This document shows positions 7,548 to 10,740 of a DNA stretch of 10,740 nucleotides, piece after piece. Within the stretch, counting starts at the first letter, position 1, and each line of letters starts with the position of its first letter. The position numbers and the translations under genes were made by a program. The stretch covers positions 1 to 10,740 of the forward strand of contig JASFMY010000173.1 in NCBI GenBank assembly GCA_050117315.1, given 5' to 3'. The notes beneath the pieces are model-generated. The model did no database searches. It was not told where the DNA came from and saw nothing but the letters and a program-made list of their open reading frames with translations. Origin of the DNA: JANQIV01 sp050117315. Lineage in GTDB: Bacteria > Bacteroidota > Ignavibacteria > Ignavibacteriales > Melioribacteraceae.

Positions 7548-8939
7548 TTATTTTACTCTATCATTGATAAAGTTTATTAACTCTAATTTATCATTAAGAC
7601 TATCGGTATTTTTTTTCAAAATTGAATCTATGTTTTTGATTGAACTTCTAATTGATTCAAGTAAATTGTATGCATTATTCCCATCTTGTAGGTTTGTCGT
7701 ATCCTTAGCATACAACGCATTTTTTATACTATCCAATTTATTACCAATCGATTTCAATTGTGGAAGAATTTCGTCTCTTTGTTTTAATTGATTTTCAATT
7801 TTATTTGATAAAGTTGGTTTGATATGTGTGTCTTGAAAAACCGATTGCCTAATGAATGACGGTAAATACCAATTTGGAAGAGTAACTGAATTTAAAGGCT
7901 CGGTTACATTTATAGAATCTTTGTCAATTGGTTTAAACAAAGGAATTATAAAAAGAAAAACCATCGTACATCCAAGAACTATAAATTTTCTTCTAGGAAA
8001 GTCTTGCCGAATTCTTTTTCTATAAATCACCGAAGCATAAACAAATATTAAGGTAATAATAAATGTTATTATTCCCTTAATTCTTGTTATATCATAAATT
8101 TGAGACAATTTTTCTTGAGCATCTTTATTCTTTTGGGAATAAATATATTTTAAAATCATTATGTTTAGAGCAACTTTCTGCTTTTCCGGATACACTAAGG
8201 AATCATTTCTAGATAAAGCAGTACCTGTATCAATATTATTAATATTGAAATCATCATTGCTTGACGAACCTAAAATTCTAGCAAAAGCATCTCTTTTTTT
8301 TTCTAAAATAGAGTCTTTTAAAATATGACTGCTGTCTTTAAGAAGAACTTGCTCCCCGAGCTTTATATTAATGATATCCAAATAATCATGACTATTTTTA
8401 TAATTCTCCTCCGCATTCTTCACACTATCAATTTTCTCAAATGCTTTATCAAACTCAGAATGACACCTTTCAACACATGTTGTTGTAATGAATATTAGCA
8501 ATATTCCTATTATTGTTAATGGAAAAATGTTTATTATCCGGTCATTAATATGATTGCTGCCAATTAAAAAGAAATTAATAACCATAAATATTGTTGATGA
8601 TATTGTAATTATAATATCAATTAACTCATTAGATATACATTCTCTAGAAAATAATACTGCTAAAATCACAATAATGAAAAATAGATATGATGCAATAAAC
8701 CGTGGTATAGTTATCCTTATCATACCTAAGAGTATAATTGCGAGAGGGGAAAAGAAATAAACTGAGATAAAAACTTGAAACATAGTTTTTTCATCAATAA
8801 ATTCAATATCAGCAGAGATTTTAAATATTAATGGAATTACAACACCAAAAAATGAAGGGATTCCCATCAACCATTTGATAGGCATATTTTTAACTTCGTT
8901 TATTATATTTTGAGCAATATCTTTTTTTTCATTACTCAT
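7548..8939 (-). CDS. Seven-helix inner-membrane protein with two periplasmic segments
   Basis: A 463-residue protein of unknown family. Predicted membrane helices lie at about 21-41, 53-75, 81-98, 106-127, 135-155, 287-306 and 317-336. Basic residues mark the cytoplasmic side: the loop RITIPR (75-80) and the short loop between helices 6 and 7 (RKRIRQDFPRRK, 307-318). With a cytoplasmic N terminus this puts residues 156-286 and the 127-residue C terminus (337-463) in the periplasm. Both soluble parts are helical with coiled-coil-like heptads (EKIDSVKNAEENY; QLKSIGNKLDSIKNAL; SIRSSIKNIDSILKKNTDSL). The two cysteines at 155 and 159 (CVERC) sit at the membrane edge. No enzymatic motif is visible. 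It is the upstream gene of the two-gene cassette. It lacks a clear Shine-Dalgarno site and has a small palindrome 11 bases before the ATG. Confidence 0.7.
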   Translation of the reverse strand: MSNEKKDIAQNIINEVKNMPIKWLMGIPSFFGVVIPLIFKISADIEFIDEKTMFQVFISVYFFSPLAIILLGMIRITIPRFIASYLFFIIVILAVLFSRECISNELIDIIITISSTIFMVINFFLIGSNHINDRIINIFPLTIIGILLIFITTTCVERCHSEFDKAFEKIDSVKNAEENYKNSHDYLDIINIKLGEQVLLKDSSHILKDSILEKKRDAFARILGSSSNDDFNINNIDTGTALSRNDSLVYPEKQKVALNIMILKYIYSQKNKDAQEKLSQIYDITRIKGIITFIITLIFVYASVIYRKRIRQDFPRRKFIVLGCTMVFLFIIPLFKPIDKDSINVTEPLNSVTLPNWYLPSFIRQSVFQDTHIKPTLSNKIENQLKQRDEILPQLKSIGNKLDSIKNALYAKDTTNLQDGNNAYNLLESIRSSIKNIDSILKKNTDSLNDKLELINFINDRVK

Positions 8940-8949
8940 TTAAATCTCA

Positions 8950-8963
8950 CAAAATACATTTTG
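8950..8963. promoter_or_regulatory. Short palindrome just upstream of the membrane protein cassette
   Basis: CAAAAT (8950-8955), two bases, then ATTTTG (8958-8963) is a perfect inverted repeat with six-base arms, eleven bases before the ATG at 8939. Its position suits an operator or part of the promoter, but a short AT-rich palindrome can also arise by chance. Confidence 0.3.
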
Positions 8964-9043
8964 CAAGAGAAGTGGGGAAAATAAGTTAAATGTTAATCTA
9001 TTGGAAGACAACAAGAATGAAGGCAATTTTATTGTAAAAAATT

Positions 9044-9075
9044 AATGCTTGAGATATAGTTTGTCAAGCATTTTT
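9044..9075. terminator. Strong bidirectional hairpin terminator in a divergent region
   Basis: AATGCTTGA (9044-9052), an 11-base loop, and TCAAGCATT (9064-9072) form a perfect nine-pair stem. A T-rich run follows on the plus strand, and an A-rich run precedes it (9036-9041), so it can terminate transcription in both directions. It lies between two divergent genes, with no annotated gene ending here. It could belong to an unseen small RNA, control the potassium channel leader, or be a terminator displaced from an older gene arrangement. Confidence 0.6.
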
Positions 9076-9164
9076 ATTATTTGAAATCAAATTAATCAGC
9101 ATTGTAAGGATGGCATAGCTCACTTTACCATTCACCTAATTTTATTTATTTTAAAAACACTAAA

Positions 9165-9977
9165 ATGAACAACTCAAAAAAACATAACTCCATCCGCCAT
9201 AAACTTCACACAATTATCTTTGAAGCCGATACACCTACCGGCAAACTCTTTGACGTTGTTCTGATTGTTACAATCCTTTTAAGTGTGCTTGTTGTTATGC
9301 TCGACAGTATTGCGGAACTAAAACTGCAATACGGGAATTTATTTTTTACTCTTGAATGGGTTTTTACAATTCTATTTTCAATTGAATATTTGCTAAGGCT
9401 TTACAGTGTATCAAAACCGATAAAATATGCAGCAAGCTTTTACGGCGTTATTGATCTGCTTGCAGTACTGCCGACTTACTTCAGCCTTATATTACCGGGA
9501 TCGCAATACCTTTTGGTAATAAGGATTTTAAGGGTACTTAGAATTTTCCGGGTGCTTAAATTTGTTCAATTTGTTGCCGAAGCACAATTGCTTGGTAAAG
9601 CATTAAGGGCAAGCCGGAAAAAAATAACAGTGTTCCTGTTTACCGTTTTTACCCTGGTTATAATATTCGGTTCGCTTATGTATTTAATTGAAGGAGAAGA
9701 AAACGGATTCAAAAATATTCTGCATAGTATCTACTGGGCAATAGTAACTTTAACAACAGTCGGCTACGGCGATATTTCGCCGCAAACTCCTTTAGGCAGA
9801 ACGCTTGCTTCTGTTATAATGATTCTGGGATACGGGATAATTGCGGTGCCGACCGGCATAGTAACTGCCGAGTTAGCCGTAGTTAAAAGAGAATCAACAC
9901 AGGCATGCCCGTCGTGCAGCCGGGAAGGTCATGATGAAGACGCGGAATATTGCAAGTACTGCGGCGAGAAATTGTAA
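9165..9977 (+). CDS. Voltage-gated-type potassium channel with C-terminal zinc ribbon
   Basis: A 270-residue six-helix channel subunit expected to form tetramers in the inner membrane and pass potassium. Helices S1-S6 lie at about 28-48, 58-80, 90-110, 114-136, 154-175 and 211-236. S4 carries a charge at every third position (Arg120, Arg123, Arg126, Arg129, Lys132), the voltage-sensor pattern. The selectivity filter is TTVGYGD (197-203), preceded by the pore helix SIYWAIVTLT. S6 contains a flexible GYG and PTG. The cytoplasmic tail is short and ends in a four-cysteine zinc ribbon (Cys248, Cys251, Cys263, Cys266; CPSC...CKYCG) instead of the RCK or cyclic-nucleotide domain common in other bacterial channels. 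No Shine-Dalgarno site is visible before the ATG. Neighbouring genes do not indicate its physiological role. Confidence 0.93.
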   Translation: MNNSKKHNSIRHKLHTIIFEADTPTGKLFDVVLIVTILLSVLVVMLDSIAELKLQYGNLFFTLEWVFTILFSIEYLLRLYSVSKPIKYAASFYGVIDLLAVLPTYFSLILPGSQYLLVIRILRVLRIFRVLKFVQFVAEAQLLGKALRASRKKITVFLFTVFTLVIIFGSLMYLIEGEENGFKNILHSIYWAIVTLTTVGYGDISPQTPLGRTLASVIMILGYGIIAVPTGIVTAELAVVKRESTQACPSCSREGHDEDAEYCKYCGEKL

Positions 9978-10248
9978 AGAGAAAAGGATTGGTCGTTCAA
10001 CTCTGTTATTACCGGCATTGACGATTTTCTTAAAAGAATTCAAACACACACTCTAATTGAAAGATTTCCCGCCAAAAAGATACGCACAAATATAGGCGGA
10101 TAGGCTCACCCCCCAAAACGGGTTCGACAGACTTTTTATTTTCCAGAAACCTTAATAAACAAACCAATAAAATAAAAACAACAGCTTGAGTAATATTTAC
10201 AAACTTTCTCATGATTAATACTAATTTCATCATTATTTACAACAACTT

Positions 10249-10410
10249 TTCCGAATTAATGACAACTTTACTTTGGTATTTAAGAAGTTGTTTCCAATAA
10301 ATGAGAACTTTTTTCAATAAATGCAAACTTTTTCCAATAAATGAGAACTTTTTTCGATAAATACAAACTTTTTCTAATTAATAAGAACTTTTTTTGATAA
10401 ATGCTCTTTT
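10249..10410. repeat. Direct-repeat array, 20-base period with A/B alternation
   Basis: Six consecutive 20-base units start at 10291, 10311, 10331, 10351, 10371 and 10391. Units at 10291 and 10331 are identical (TTTCCAATAAATGAGAACTT). The unit at 10371 differs from them at three positions. The intervening units at 10311 and 10351 share CAAACTT in place of GAGAACTT and differ from each other at two positions, so the array is really a 40-base A/B repeat. The last unit (10391) is degenerate after its first half. A diverged unit lies at 10249-10268, and the segment between it and the main array carries AAGTTGT (10285-10291), the inverse of ACAACTT (10262-10268). The period is not a multiple of three, so the array does not encode repeating peptides. 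Confidence 0.85.
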
Positions 10411-10638
10411 TGATGAAAAAACGAATAAACCTGTTCCGTGAAATTGGATTGGTAGTAATATGAGTTTAGTTGTCATATCGACGAACATTTTTTTGTGAGG
10501 AGCTTGTCCGCTATCTTTTGGGTGGGATATCTTTAACATGGAATTATCCAATAAACATGTATAAAGATTTCTCTCCCGGTAAGCAGCATAGGCGTCAACA
10601 TAATGTAACAGGTCATAGGACTATCTGTTTTTTATAAA

Positions 10639-10654
10639 TCTCCTTAAAAGGAGA
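10639..10654. repeat. Inverted repeat with seven-base arms
   Basis: TCTCCTT (10639-10645), AA, then AAGGAGA (10648-10654) is a near-perfect palindrome. It has no T-run after it and the two-base loop is too tight for a good RNA hairpin, so a protein-binding site is more likely than a terminator. The right arm also contains an AAGGAG Shine-Dalgarno-like string, but no start codon follows at suitable spacing. Confidence 0.35.
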
Positions 10655-10676
10655 AGAGTTAACGTTTTTGAGTGAA

Positions 10677-10700
10677 AAAAATGATCACGGCATCATTTTT
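10677..10700. terminator. Symmetric hairpin resembling a bidirectional terminator
   Basis: AAAAATGAT (10677-10685), a six-base loop, and ATCATTTTT (10692-10700) form a perfect nine-pair stem whose outer pairs are an A-tract opposite a T-tract. This is the usual form of a bidirectional terminator, although the stem has little G+C. It may end a minus-strand gene lying beyond the window edge or a short transcript from the repeat region. Confidence 0.4.
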
Positions 10701-10740
10701 AGGGACTTGTGAACAAATTTTTCAAAGCAATAAATTCACC

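Larger units (their letters stand above)
9978..10740. other. 763-base region without a convincing gene
   Basis: This region runs from the potassium channel stop to the window edge. It holds the 20-base-period repeat array (10249-10410) and two inverted repeats (10639-10654 and 10677-10700). No open frame has both reasonable length and a ribosome binding site. The longest is a 67-codon minus-strand frame at 10030-10233, which I judge spurious. A 26-codon plus-strand frame (ATG near 10558) looks slightly protein-like but is unsupported. Nothing else is recognisable in 9978-10228 or 10411-10638. Confidence 0.5.

Noticed and set aside
7564..8760. Plus-strand open frames of 75 and 68 codons within the membrane protein gene
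   Set aside because: They are antisense shadows of a 463-codon gene with coherent helices and topology.
6524..9043. The two-gene cassette as a transposon or integrated element
   Set aside because: No transposase, integrase, terminal inverted repeat, tRNA or target duplication is visible at its edges. Only the composition and gene order hint at insertion.
10030..10233. 67-codon minus-strand open frame with a hydrophobic segment
   Set aside because: It has no ribosome binding site, its C-terminal half is of improbable composition (SFWREIFQLECVFEFF), and it starts at the edge of the repeat array.
10249..10410. The repeat array as a CRISPR
   Set aside because: Units are contiguous at 20 bases with no unique spacers, and there are no cas genes in the window.
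10558..10638. 26-codon plus-strand frame with a basic, protein-like stretch (GKQHRRQHNVTGHRT)
   Set aside because: It is very short, has no ribosome binding site and no recognisable family. It could be a gene remnant, but I cannot support that.

Overview
The window is AT-rich chromosomal DNA from a Gram-negative bacterium, most likely of the Bacteroidetes/Chlorobi/Ignavibacteria assemblage. All four predicted signal peptides end in an Ala-Gln junction (IAA|Q, ISA|Q, VNA|Q, INA|Q), which is typical of that group. Clear Shine-Dalgarno sites precede only some genes, and gene density is moderate. I place it by style only, since there is no marker gene here. No rRNA, tRNA, CRISPR array, transposase or phage gene was seen.

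Layout. At the left, a small secreted protein (minus strand, 29-406) diverges from an exported S9-type serine hydrolase (645-1712). A 342-base stretch without a gene separates the hydrolase from a convergent three-helix YgjV-like membrane protein with a GNAT-like C-terminal region (2055-2678, minus). Divergent from that runs a plus-strand group: a compact protein-kinase-like protein with a probable TTG start (2874-3560), a three-helix membrane protein (3630-4058), a DinB-fold protein that overlaps it by ATGA (4055-4513), and a large membrane receptor ending in a SpoIIE/RsbU-type PP2C phosphatase (4553-6523).

Next comes a visibly more AT-rich minus-strand two-gene cassette (6614-8939). It encodes a seven-helix inner-membrane protein with two large predicted periplasmic segments, and an exported protein with a helical front and a beta-rich, barrel-like tail. 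Neither protein is recognisable to me. Together they look like an inner-membrane/outer-membrane pair and are the best candidate here for an undescribed system. The divergent region upstream of the cassette holds a small palindrome close to the start codon and an orphan terminator hairpin.

At the right, a voltage-gated-type potassium channel with an unusual C-terminal zinc ribbon (9165-9977) is followed by 763 bases without a convincing gene. This stretch carries a direct-repeat array with a 20-base period and a 40-base A/B super-period (about 10249-10410), plus two inverted repeats near the window edge.

Working together: the kinase-like protein, the receptor phosphatase and the potassium channel suggest membrane sensing and signalling, but nothing in the sequence ties them into one pathway. 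The only groupings with positional support are 3630-4513, where genes overlap translationally, and 6614-8939, where the gap is 25 bases.
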